Origin: Streptomyces sp. NBC_00353
GTDB lineage: Bacteria > Actinomycetota > Actinomycetes > Streptomycetales > Streptomycetaceae
Length of the DNA stretch: 64,000 nucleotides
Assembly: GCF_036108815.1 (NCBI RefSeq)
Contig: NZ_CP107985.1
Coordinates: forward strand, 4,526,001-4,590,000
Direction of reading: 5' to 3'
The notes beneath the pieces are model-generated. The model ran no database searches, was not told where the DNA came from, and saw only the letters and a program-made list of their open reading frames with translations. This document shows, piece by piece, positions 25,747-33,728 of the stretch (position 1 is its first letter; each line of letters begins with the position of its first letter). The position numbers were made by a program, and so were the translations under genes.

Positions 25747-26855
25747 GCGGAGACCTCGCGGCAGGCGCGGTAGAAGTCCTTCCAGCCGTCCCGCTCACGG
25801 ACCACCGTCTCCAGGTACTCCTGCCAGACCACCCGGTCCGCCGCAGGGTCCCGGACGACGGCGCCGAGGATGCCGGCAGCGACATCGCCGGGTCGCAGCA
25901 CTCCGTCGCCGAAGTGGGCGGCGAGCGCCAGGCCGTTGGTGACGACGGAAATGGCCTCGGCCGTCGACAGCGTGCCCGAAGGGGACTTGAGCTTGGTCCG
26001 GCCGTCGGTCGTGACACCGTCGCGCAGTTCACGGAAGACCGTGACCACCCGACGGATCTCGGCCATGCCGTCGGGGGCGGCCGGAAGGTCGAGCGAGCGC
26101 CCCATCTGGTCCACGCGCCGGGACACGATGTCGACCTCGGCATCAGGCGTGGCGGGCAGCGGCAGCACGACCGTGTTGAACCGGCGGCGCAGGGCACTGG
26201 ACAGCTCGTTGACCCCGCGGTCGCGGTCGTTGGCCGTCGCGATGACGTTGAAGCCGCGGACGGCCTGGACCTCCTGGCCCAGCTCGGGGAGCGGAAGCGT
26301 CTTCTCCGACAGGATCGTGATGAGCGAGTCCTGCACATCGGCAGGGATACGGGTGAGCTCCTCGATCCGCGCGGTCATGCCCTCGGACATCGCACGCATC
26401 AGCGGGCTGGGCACCAGCGCGTCGCGGCTGGGCCCGTGCGCCAGCAACTGCGCGTAGTTCCACCCGTAACGCACGGCCTCCTCGGGCGTGCCCGCCGTGC
26501 CCTGGACCAGCAGCGTCGAGTCGCCGCTGACGGCAGCCGCGAGATGCTCGGAGACCCATGTCTTGGCCGTGCCGGGAACGCCGAGGAGCAGCAGGGCGCG
26601 GTCGGTGGCGAGCGTCGTCACGGCGACCTCGACGAGGCGGCGGGGGCCCACATACTTGGGTGTGATCACTGCCCCGTCCGGCAGAACGCCGCCGAGCAGG
26701 TAGGTCGCCACGGCCCAGGGCGACAGCTTCCAACGCTCGGGCCGCGGGCGGTCGTCGGCGGCCGCGAGCGCCTTCAGCTCGTCGGCGAAAGCGTCCTCGG
26801 CATGCGGGCGCAGAGCCTCTGCGCGGACGCCGGCGGTGGTTTCGGACACGGTCAT
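25743..26855 (-). CDS. MoxR-type AAA ATPase
   Basis: 370 residues. The Walker A loop is GVPGTAKTW at 92-100 (K98). The Walker B position reads ARIEELTRIP, with an EE pair in place of the usual DE. Sensor 1 is VIATANDRDRG, and the arginine finger region is SSALRRRFN. MoxR ATPases work as hexameric chaperone-like remodelers with VWA partners. The ATG at 26855 follows GGAGGGGG. It is first in the leftward operon, which continues through DUF5682 and VWA by 4-base overlaps. It is divergent from the SWIM gene across a 128-base control region. Confidence 0.92.
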   Translation of the reverse strand: MTVSETTAGVRAEALRPHAEDAFADELKALAAADDRPRPERWKLSPWAVATYLLGGVLPDGAVITPKYVGPRRLVEVAVTTLATDRALLLLGVPGTAKTWVSEHLAAAVSGDSTLLVQGTAGTPEEAVRYGWNYAQLLAHGPSRDALVPSPLMRAMSEGMTARIEELTRIPADVQDSLITILSEKTLPLPELGQEVQAVRGFNVIATANDRDRGVNELSSALRRRFNTVVLPLPATPDAEVDIVSRRVDQMGRSLDLPAAPDGMAEIRRVVTVFRELRDGVTTDGRTKLKSPSGTLSTAEAISVVTNGLALAAHFGDGVLRPGDVAAGILGAVVRDPAADRVVWQEYLETVVRERDGWKDFYRACREVSA

Positions 26856-26983
26856 GGATCCCCCTCCAGATCGGTCGACCGGATGTGGTTCCCACCGTGC
26901 ACCATGCCACTGACAATCGACCCTTCCCACGGTCTTTCCGCAGGTCGGAGCGATTGTCAGTGCCGCGCCCTACCGTCGTTGCC
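26856..26983. promoter_or_regulatory. Shared control region with perfect 12-bp inverted repeat
   Basis: CACTGACAATCG (26908-26919) and CGATTGTCAGTG (26951-26962) are exact inverted copies separated by 31 bases. Each strand therefore reads CGATTGTCAGTG (holding TTGTCA) toward its own operon. Rightward, TACCGT at 26971-26976 lies 7 bases before the SWIM ATG with no Shine-Dalgarno, so that transcript may be leaderless. A single regulator could control both arms. Confidence 0.65.
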
Positions 26984-28384
26984 ATGCTGCTATCTCACGG
27001 GGGAGAACCCTTGCGCACCGCTGCTCCGGTGGTGCGCTGGACGGTGGAGCAGGTCCTGGTCCTGGCTCCTGACGAGTCGTCACGCAAGGCCGGCGGCAGG
27101 CTCGGTTCGGCCGGCCCATGGACCGGCGCGGGCTGCGACGGATCGGGTGCGGTGTGGGGGCTGTGCAAGGGGAGCGGAAGCAAGCCGTATCAGACAGTGG
27201 TCGATACGACAGGCCCCGCGTACAAGTGCAGTTGCCCCAGCCGGAAGTTCCCGTGCAAGCACGCGCTGGGACTGCTGCTGCTCTGGGCGTCGGACGAGGC
27301 GGTGCTCGGCCCGGCGGAGGTGCCGGACTGGGCCGGGGAGTGGCTGGACGGCCGTCGCAGACGGGCGGCGCAGAAGGCCGAGCCGGCCGGGGGAGACGCG
27401 GTCGGCGCCGGTGCGGGCCCGTCCGACCCGGCGGCCGCGAGGCGGCGCGCCGAGCGCCGGGCCGAGCGGATCACCGGCGGCGCACAGGAGTTGGAGCAGC
27501 GGCTGACGGATCTGCTGCGCGGCGGCCTGGCGGCGGCCGACCAGTCGGGGTACGGGCTGTGGGAGGAGACGGCGGCCCGCATGGTCGACGCCCAGGCTCC
27601 GGGACTGGCGGGCCGGGTGAAGGAGTTGGGGGCGATCCCGGCGTCCGGACCCGGCTGGCCGGTGCGGCTGCTCGAGGAGTGTGCGCTGCTGCACCTGCTG
27701 GACACCGCGTGGCTGGGCATCGACCGGCTGCCGGAGCCGCTGGCGGCGACGGTGCGCACCCGAGTGGGTCTGACAGGCTCCGTCGATGGCCCACCGGTCC
27801 GCGACCACTGGCTGGTCCTCGCCCAGTACGACACCCCGGACGGCAAGATCGTCACGCGCCGGATCTGGTTGTCCGGGAAGGGCTCGGGCCGCACCGCACT
27901 GCTGCTGTCCTTCGGGGCGGCCGGACGCTCCCCCGGTCAGGCCCTGCCGGTGGGCGTCACCATCGACGCCGAGCTCACGCCGTACCGAGGGGCCGGGCAG
28001 CTGAGGGCGGAGCTGGGCGCGCAGTTCGGTGCGCCGGTGCCGACCGGTGCTCCCCCGCCGGGCTCCACGGCGACGGCCGCGGTCGCCGCGTACGGGCAGG
28101 CCCTTCGGGACGACCCCTGGCTGGAGTCCTGGCCGGTCACCCTGCGCGGGGTCATACCGGTGCCGTCGGGCGACGGCTGGCAACTGGTGGACGCGGCAGG
28201 CGATGCGGCCCTGCCCGTCACCCCGTCGGCACTGTCCCGGCCGGGTCTGTGGAAGCTCGTGGCGATCTCCGGCGGCGCGCCGGTCACCGTCTTCGGCGAA
28301 TGCGGCCATCGAGGCTTCGACCCGCTCGCGGCCTGGGCCGACAGCTCCGACGACGGTGCGGCCGAGACCGTGCCGCTCATCTGA
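26984..28384 (+). CDS. SWIM zinc-finger protein
   Basis: 466 residues. A SWIM zinc finger is complete at 82-93: CSCPSRKFPCKH, giving CxC...CxH. SWIM domains bind DNA, protein or both. The region after it is rich in Arg/Ala (AARRRAERRAERI) and is followed by a long mixed domain with no recognised fold. The ATG at 26984 was chosen because homology-like sequence begins there and a -10 box sits just before it. The DUF5691 gene follows after 17 bases, forming the rightward arm of the module. Confidence 0.85.
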   Translation: MLLSHGGEPLRTAAPVVRWTVEQVLVLAPDESSRKAGGRLGSAGPWTGAGCDGSGAVWGLCKGSGSKPYQTVVDTTGPAYKCSCPSRKFPCKHALGLLLLWASDEAVLGPAEVPDWAGEWLDGRRRRAAQKAEPAGGDAVGAGAGPSDPAAARRRAERRAERITGGAQELEQRLTDLLRGGLAAADQSGYGLWEETAARMVDAQAPGLAGRVKELGAIPASGPGWPVRLLEECALLHLLDTAWLGIDRLPEPLAATVRTRVGLTGSVDGPPVRDHWLVLAQYDTPDGKIVTRRIWLSGKGSGRTALLLSFGAAGRSPGQALPVGVTIDAELTPYRGAGQLRAELGAQFGAPVPTGAPPPGSTATAAVAAYGQALRDDPWLESWPVTLRGVIPVPSGDGWQLVDAAGDAALPVTPSALSRPGLWKLVAISGGAPVTVFGECGHRGFDPLAAWADSSDDGAAETVPLI

Positions 28385-28401
28385 CCCCTGGAGGAGGACC
28401 G

Positions 28402-30018
28402 ATGCCCGGTACAGAACCGATGCCCAGTACGACCACCCCATGGGAAGAGCTCCTCACATCGGCGCTGCTCGGCACCGACCGCCGACCGCTCGCGGCGGGA
28501 GCCGGGCCGGGGCCGATCGCGCTGCTGGATGCGGCGGCGCTGCACACGGTGCGGCGCCGAGCCGGGCTGCGGCCCGCTGCCGCGGCCGCCCGGCCCGGAA
28601 CAGCGCCCGCCGACCCGCGGCCGCCCCTGCCGCCCGCCGCGCGCCGAAGGCTCGCCCAGCTGCTCGCCGACCGGTCGGCGTCGAGCGGTGCGGGCGGCCG
28701 GCGCGGTGCGGAGCCCGATCTCACGGAACTGATCCCGCAGTGGCTGGCCGCCGCCAATCTGCGCGGTTTCCGGGCCCCGGCGGCGCTGCTGCCACCTCTG
28801 CTGGACGCGGCCCGGGCGCGTACCGACCTGCGGCCGCAGGCTCTGGCGTTCGCCGGGCCGCGTGGGCTGTGGCTGGCCGGGCTGAACCCCGAATGGAAGT
28901 TCGCGCTGCGCGGCTCGTCGGGAAGCTCGCTGCTGCCCGAGGTGACCGACGCCGATGCGGTGCACCGGCTCTGGGAGGAGGGGCTGTTCGCCGAGCGCGT
29001 CGCGCTGCTCGGGGCCGTACGGGCGCACGATCCGGGTGGTGCGCTCGCGCTGCTGACCAGCACGTGGGCGACGGAGCGCGCCGAGGACCGGCTGATGTTC
29101 CTGGACTCGTTGCGCGCCGGGCTGTCCGCCGCGGACGAACCCTTCCTGGAGCAGGCCCTCTCCGACCGCAGCCGCAATGTGCGCGCGACGGCCGCCGAGC
29201 TGCTGTCCGCGCTGCCGGAGTCGGCGCTGGCCGGGCGGATGGCGGCCCGCGCCTCGTCGTGCGTGAACCTTGACCTGACGGCGGGCGACGCGACCGTCGC
29301 CGTGGAGGCGCCGCACGAATGCGACGCCGCGCTGCAGCGCGACGGCGTGGTGGCGGTGCCGCCGTCCGGACGGGGCGAACGGTCCTGGTGGCTCGGCCAG
29401 TTGGTGGAGGCGACCCCCCTGTCCGTCTGGCCGGGGCGGTTCGGCGGGCGTACGGCGCAGGAGATCGTCGCCCTGCCCGTCGCCGACGGCTGGGGCGAGG
29501 AGCTGCACGCCGCCTGGTGTCGGGCGGCGGTGCGGCAGCGCGATCCGCAGTGGGCGCGCGCACTGCTCGGCCCCCCTTCGCTCCCCCCGTCGAACGGGCC
29601 CGGTACGGCGTCGCTCGCCGAGCGGTCGAAGCTCCTCGCCACGCTGCCCGGCGCGGAACGGGCCGCATGGGTGGCCGGCTTCGTCGCCGCGCACGGCCTG
29701 TCGGAGGCGTTCCAGCTCCTGGGCGTCTGCCCGGTCCCCTGGGCGGAGCCGCTCGGCAGATCGGTTGTCGACGCGCTCGACATCGCCCGCGACGCCGGTA
29801 GTTACCCATGGAGCTTCAGCGGCGTCATGGGGCTGGCCGAGCGCTGTCTGAACCCGGCGGAGGCGGACCGTCTGGAAGTCCTCACGACCACCCCGGACGA
29901 GCCGGAAGGAGCGTCACCGGGCGCGGCCGGCTACTGGTCGGAGGCGTTCCGGCGCCTGGTCTCCACGCTGCGGCTGCGCGCGGCGATGGATGCGGAGCTG
30001 GGGGCGGAGACGGCGTAG
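28402..30018 (+). CDS. DUF5691 protein, HEAT-like helical repeats
   Basis: 538 residues with an ideal GGAGGAGG before the ATG at 28402. It opens with WEELLTSALLGTDRRP, the DUF5691 signature. The middle (about 185-290) reads like HEAT/ARM repeats, for example EPFLEQALSDRSRNVRATAA then ELLSALP. There is no catalytic motif and no membrane segment. A scaffold role for the MoxR/VWA arm is plausible but unproven. It is the last gene of the rightward arm; the 171 bases that follow hold no gene. Confidence 0.82.
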   Translation: MPGTEPMPSTTTPWEELLTSALLGTDRRPLAAGAGPGPIALLDAAALHTVRRRAGLRPAAAAARPGTAPADPRPPLPPAARRRLAQLLADRSASSGAGGRRGAEPDLTELIPQWLAAANLRGFRAPAALLPPLLDAARARTDLRPQALAFAGPRGLWLAGLNPEWKFALRGSSGSSLLPEVTDADAVHRLWEEGLFAERVALLGAVRAHDPGGALALLTSTWATERAEDRLMFLDSLRAGLSAADEPFLEQALSDRSRNVRATAAELLSALPESALAGRMAARASSCVNLDLTAGDATVAVEAPHECDAALQRDGVVAVPPSGRGERSWWLGQLVEATPLSVWPGRFGGRTAQEIVALPVADGWGEELHAAWCRAAVRQRDPQWARALLGPPSLPPSNGPGTASLAERSKLLATLPGAERAAWVAGFVAAHGLSEAFQLLGVCPVPWAEPLGRSVVDALDIARDAGSYPWSFSGVMGLAERCLNPAEADRLEVLTTTPDEPEGASPGAAGYWSEAFRRLVSTLRLRAAMDAELGAETA

Positions 30019-30189
30019 GCGGGCCTGGGCGGCTGGTGCGGCCGCGAAGGCGGGTTGCGCGGGCCGCGCCGGTCCTGGATTTCGCCCCGGGCACAGGGCC
30101 ACCGGACCGCGTGCCGCGGGAGACGCGACAGGCGGACCGGGGCGGGCGTCGACCCGGCTGGGGCGGGCCTGGACCGCCCTCTGCCGGGG

Positions 30190-30603
30190 TCAGGCTTCTG
30201 CGGGCTGGCGGACGTTCGCGTTCACCCAGTCGACGATCGACGCCGTCGTCGCTCCCGGGGTGAAGATCGCCGCGACGCCCTGTTCCTTCAGCGGCGCGAT
30301 GTCCGCCTCCGGAATGATGCCGCCGCCGAACACCTTGATGTCCTCCGCGTCGCGCTCCTTGAGCAGCTCGATCACCTTGGCGAAGAGCGTGTTGTGCGCG
30401 CCGGAGAGGATCGAGAGCCCGATCGCGTCGGCGTCCTCCTGGATCGCGGTGTCCACGATCTGCTCGGGCGTCTGGTGGAGCCCGGTGTAGATGACCTCCA
30501 TACCGGCATCGCGCAGCGCTCGCGCGATCACCTTGGCGCCGCGGTCATGGCCGTCGAGGCCCGGCTTGGCCACCACCACACGGATCGGACCGGTCACACC
30601 CAT
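30190..30603 (-). CDS. IcmB-like cobalamin-binding mutase small subunit
   Basis: 137 residues, one complete B12-binding domain. It has the base-off signature DGHDRG in KPGLDGHDRGAKV, then SILSGAH and GGGIIP, which hold adenosylcobalamin. Length and sequence match the small subunit of isobutyryl-CoA mutase (IcmB), which pairs with a separate IcmA to interconvert isobutyryl- and n-butyryl-CoA. No large subunit is in this window. The ATG at 30603 has GGAGG six bases upstream; a GTG four codons earlier lacks such a site. Other small B12 subunits of CoA mutases are the alternative. Confidence 0.88.
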   Translation of the reverse strand: MGVTGPIRVVVAKPGLDGHDRGAKVIARALRDAGMEVIYTGLHQTPEQIVDTAIQEDADAIGLSILSGAHNTLFAKVIELLKERDAEDIKVFGGGIIPEADIAPLKEQGVAAIFTPGATTASIVDWVNANVRQPAEA

Positions 30604-30947
30604 CACTGCCTCCACATGCGTCTCCCGTGCCTGAAGGGCCGGGGATGTGAACGAACGTTATCGACAGCATCCCGCAACCCGCCGTTTCGCGGTGTACCGG
30701 GAGGGGGAAATCACACCTGGGACATGTTCGCCAGGCTCCGTTCCCACATCACGCGGCACACCCGCCGCGCGGGACGGACGCCAGGGGAGCCGCTACGAGG
30801 CCGCCGTACCACCGCGCCGCCAGCCGCACGGCACGGCGGTACGGCACCAGGGGCCCGACCAGCCCCCGCCCACACCTCTGCCACGGCGCCCATGAGGGCA
30901 TACGGGGACCGGAGCCGCCTCCCCGTGCGCCGAGCAGGAGGTCGGCC
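30604..30947. other. Intergenic region between icmB-like and lipase-like genes
   Basis: 344 bases between divergent genes. Short open frames occur (for example about 60 codons leftward from 30893) but have no ribosome site or recognisable product. I see no RNA motif or strong hairpin. Confidence 0.45.
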
Positions 30948-31829
30948 ATGAGGGTCATGAAGGTCCTGCCTTTCCTTCCATCGATGCTGCGCGAGCCGTG
31001 TCTGCGCCGCGCCTGGCTGTCATCGGCACTGCTGAGGGCCACCGCACTGGAGCTGATCGTGCTCGCCGGGCATGTGCTCCTCTATCCCGCCGGCATCACC
31101 AGCGAGCGACGGGATCCCGCGCGCCCGTCCGAGCCGCCCTTCGAGCCGTCCACCGCACCGGCCGGTACCCCGGCCCTTCCCGTCGAGAGCCCCGACCGGC
31201 CGCCCGTCGTCCTGCTCCACGGGTTCATCGACAACCGCTCCGTCTTCGTCCTGCTGCGTCGCTCCCTCACCCGGCACGGCTGGCACCATCTGGAGTCCCT
31301 CAACTACTCGCCGCTGACCTGCGACATCCGTACGGCCGCCGAGCTGCTCGGCCGGCACATCGAGGAGATCTGCGGCCGCACCGGGCACCATGAGGTCGAC
31401 ATCGTCGGGCACAGCCTCGGTGGCCTGATAGCCCGTTATTACGTGCAGCGACTCGGCGGTGACCGACGGGTCCGCACCCTGGTCACTCTCGGCACCCCGC
31501 ACGGCGGCACGGCCGTCGCCCCGATGGCCAGCGCGCATCCGATCGTGCGCCAGATGCGCAGCGGTTCCGCCCCGATCGAGGAGCTGCGCCGGCCCGCGCC
31601 CGGCTGCCGGACCCGGTTCGTGAGCTTCTGGAGCGAGCTGGACCAGGTGATCGTCCCGGCCGAGGCGGCCTGCATCGACCATCCGGACCTCGATGCCCAG
31701 AACGTACGCGTCAGCGGGATCGGCCATCTCGCGCTGCCGGTCCACCCGGCGGTCGCCGCCGGGATCCGCCAGGCGCTCGAGTCCCCGGAAGCGGCCCCCG
31801 GACTCGCGGGTACCGCGTCAGTGGCCTGA
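30948..31829 (+). CDS. Lipase-like alpha/beta hydrolase
   Basis: 293 residues. An N-terminal hydrophobic segment (about 24-50) may be a signal anchor. The hydrolase domain has the oxyanion strand VVLLHGFIDNRSVF and the nucleophile elbow GHSLGG, with the catalytic serine in VDIVGHSLGGLIARYY. An aspartate in the SELDQVI segment and a His in GIGHLALPVHP are candidates for the rest of the triad. This is the family of secreted or membrane-bound triacylglycerol lipases and esterases; the substrate is unknown. GGAGG lies six bases before the chosen ATG; a second ATG at 30957 is possible. Confidence 0.85.
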   Translation: MRVMKVLPFLPSMLREPCLRRAWLSSALLRATALELIVLAGHVLLYPAGITSERRDPARPSEPPFEPSTAPAGTPALPVESPDRPPVVLLHGFIDNRSVFVLLRRSLTRHGWHHLESLNYSPLTCDIRTAAELLGRHIEEICGRTGHHEVDIVGHSLGGLIARYYVQRLGGDRRVRTLVTLGTPHGGTAVAPMASAHPIVRQMRSGSAPIEELRRPAPGCRTRFVSFWSELDQVIVPAEAACIDHPDLDAQNVRVSGIGHLALPVHPAVAAGIRQALESPEAAPGLAGTASVA

Positions 31830-32123
31830 GGAAGACCGGAATCCTCACCGCGCAAGGCCGCCACGCCGCGATGAGGGTCGCCCACCCGCGCCCCGGGCCG
31901 CCCGGACAGTCCCAGAAAATAGAACGCGTTTCGAACATAGAGCCAAAGCTCTGTGCACAGTCCGTCGAAAGGCGGCCGATTGCCCGTTTCCTGAGCGGCC
32001 AAAACCTGACGAAGATTGTCGGCGTCGCATACCGGCGGGTACAGTCGCGGCCACTGCTTTCCCCCTGGGATCCCCCACCGGACCCAGACCCCAGGTCCTG
32101 CTGCCGAGGCGAGAGAGAAGTTG

Positions 32124-33644
32124 GTGAACGACCAGCACCCCCACGCCGGGTATGTCGGTTACGACAGCCACTCCACGGGCAGCTTCGACAACGACCCGCT
32201 CTTCGGCTCCCTCCCGGGCAGCTACGACGGCACGTACGACACCACCGGCTACAACGGTGGCTACGACGGCGGTTACGACGCCGGACAGGCCGGATACAGC
32301 GGCCAGTACGACTCGAGTCAGTGGAACGCCGGCGTGCAGCAGACCGCCGCGTACGACCCCTATGCCGCGTACGGGACCCAGCAGCCGCAGCAGTACGCCA
32401 CCACCGCGACCTGGATGCCGGATACCGGTGGCATTCCCGCACAGGGCGGCGCCCCGGAGTCGTCGGGCCAGTGGGACACCAACGGCTGGTATCAGGACGG
32501 TCAGTGGACGACAGCCGGGACGGCCGCCTACGACACCGGCGCGTACGACGCCACCGCCTGGAACACCGGCGCCACGCCCGGACACGATCAGCAAACCGCG
32601 CAAACTGCGCACACCGCGCAGGAGTCGTACGAACCCGAACAAACTGCGCACAGCGCCCAGGATTCGTACGAGGCGCATGAGTCGTACGAGTCGTACGCGG
32701 ACCAGGGCTCCTACGATCCGTACGAGCCCTACCGCACGGCCGAGTTCAGCCTGCCCGACACGGACCTCGCCGCCGCCACCGACATCGTCGACGACAGTGA
32801 CGGCGACAGCGACAGCGACGACCTCGACACCGACCGCGTGGCGGACCGCAGCGCCGACGACATCCCCCGCCCCATGAGCCGCCCCAGCACCCGTGGCGGC
32901 AGCCGCAGTCGGCGTCGCACCCCCGCGAAGCGTTCCGCACTCCTCACCGTCGCCGTTCCCTCCGCCTGCGTGATGAGCGTCGCCGGTATCGCCGCCGCCT
33001 CCGTCGGCGGGCTCGGCAGCGGCGAGGAGAAGGACGACACCATGTCGATGGCGGCTGCCGACCCCGGCACCGTCAAGCCGGTCGCCGCCAACAACAAGCT
33101 GGACACCCAGCTCGCCAACCTCAGCGCCGACGCGGAGAACTTCGCCGACCGCGCCAGCCGTACCCAGGAGCGCATCGACCTGAAGGAGCGGCAGGCGGCC
33201 GAGAAGAAGAAGCGCGAGGAAGAGGCCGCGCGCAAGGAGGCTCTGCGGCCCAAGTTCCTCCTGCCGGTCGCGCAGCACGGCCTCAGCGCCTACTTCGGCC
33301 AGGCGGGCGTCAACTGGATGTCCGTGCACACGGGCATCGACTTCCCCGTCTCGTACGGCACCCCGGTGATGGCCGCGACGGACGGCACCGTACGCACCCA
33401 GTGGAACAGCGCCTACGGAAACATGGCCATCGTCACCATGGCCGACGGCACCGAGACCTGGTACTGCCACCTCAGCAGCACCAAGATCCGCTCGGGCCCG
33501 GTCAAGGCCGGTGACGTCATCGCGTACTCCGGAAACTCCGGGAACTCCACGGGCCCGCACCTGCACTTCGAGGTCCGGCCCGGTGGCGGCGCGGCCATAG
33601 ACCCGTTGCCCTGGCTCCGCAGCCACGGCCTCGACCCGACCTGA
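32124..33644 (+). CDS. Membrane-anchored M23 peptidoglycan peptidase
   Basis: 506 residues from a GTG at 32124, with GAGAGAGAAG upstream. The N-terminal 250 residues are cytosolic low-complexity, rich in Tyr, Gly, Gln and Thr (GYNGGYDGGYD). A basic stretch and one transmembrane helix near 275-295 follow. A coiled-coil rich in Lys, Glu and Ala (about 320-370) leads to a C-terminal M23 (LytM) domain with the zinc ligands in HTGIDF and HLHFEV. Such enzymes cut peptide cross-links or act as amidase activators outside the membrane. The very long Tyr/Gly tail is unusual and might be a phosphorylation or condensation region (inference). Confidence 0.88.
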   Translation: MNDQHPHAGYVGYDSHSTGSFDNDPLFGSLPGSYDGTYDTTGYNGGYDGGYDAGQAGYSGQYDSSQWNAGVQQTAAYDPYAAYGTQQPQQYATTATWMPDTGGIPAQGGAPESSGQWDTNGWYQDGQWTTAGTAAYDTGAYDATAWNTGATPGHDQQTAQTAHTAQESYEPEQTAHSAQDSYEAHESYESYADQGSYDPYEPYRTAEFSLPDTDLAAATDIVDDSDGDSDSDDLDTDRVADRSADDIPRPMSRPSTRGGSRSRRRTPAKRSALLTVAVPSACVMSVAGIAAASVGGLGSGEEKDDTMSMAAADPGTVKPVAANNKLDTQLANLSADAENFADRASRTQERIDLKERQAAEKKKREEEAARKEALRPKFLLPVAQHGLSAYFGQAGVNWMSVHTGIDFPVSYGTPVMAATDGTVRTQWNSAYGNMAIVTMADGTETWYCHLSSTKIRSGPVKAGDVIAYSGNSGNSTGPHLHFEVRPGGGAAIDPLPWLRSHGLDPT

Positions 33645-33667
33645 GCAGCCGCAGGGATCCACGGCGA

Positions 33668-33699
33668 GTGGTGGCAGGCACTTCCACGCCGGCCACCAC
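33668..33699. terminator. Probable terminator between the M23 gene and pcrA
   Basis: GTGGTGGC (33668-33675) can pair with GCCACCAC (33692-33699), with extra pairing inside the 16-base gap. It lies between converging genes and is weaker than other hairpins in the window. Confidence 0.4.
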
Positions 33700-33728
33700 C
33701 GCCGTCAGCGCCCCCAGGGGCGTCCTGC

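Noticed and set aside
30711..30893. 60-codon leftward frame in the icmB-lipase gap
   Set aside because: No ribosome site, Arg/Ala/Gly-rich shadow-like composition, no recognisable product.
31830..32123. ydaO riboswitch before the M23 peptidase
   Set aside because: The conserved ydaO blocks are missing, although the gene is a wall hydrolase.
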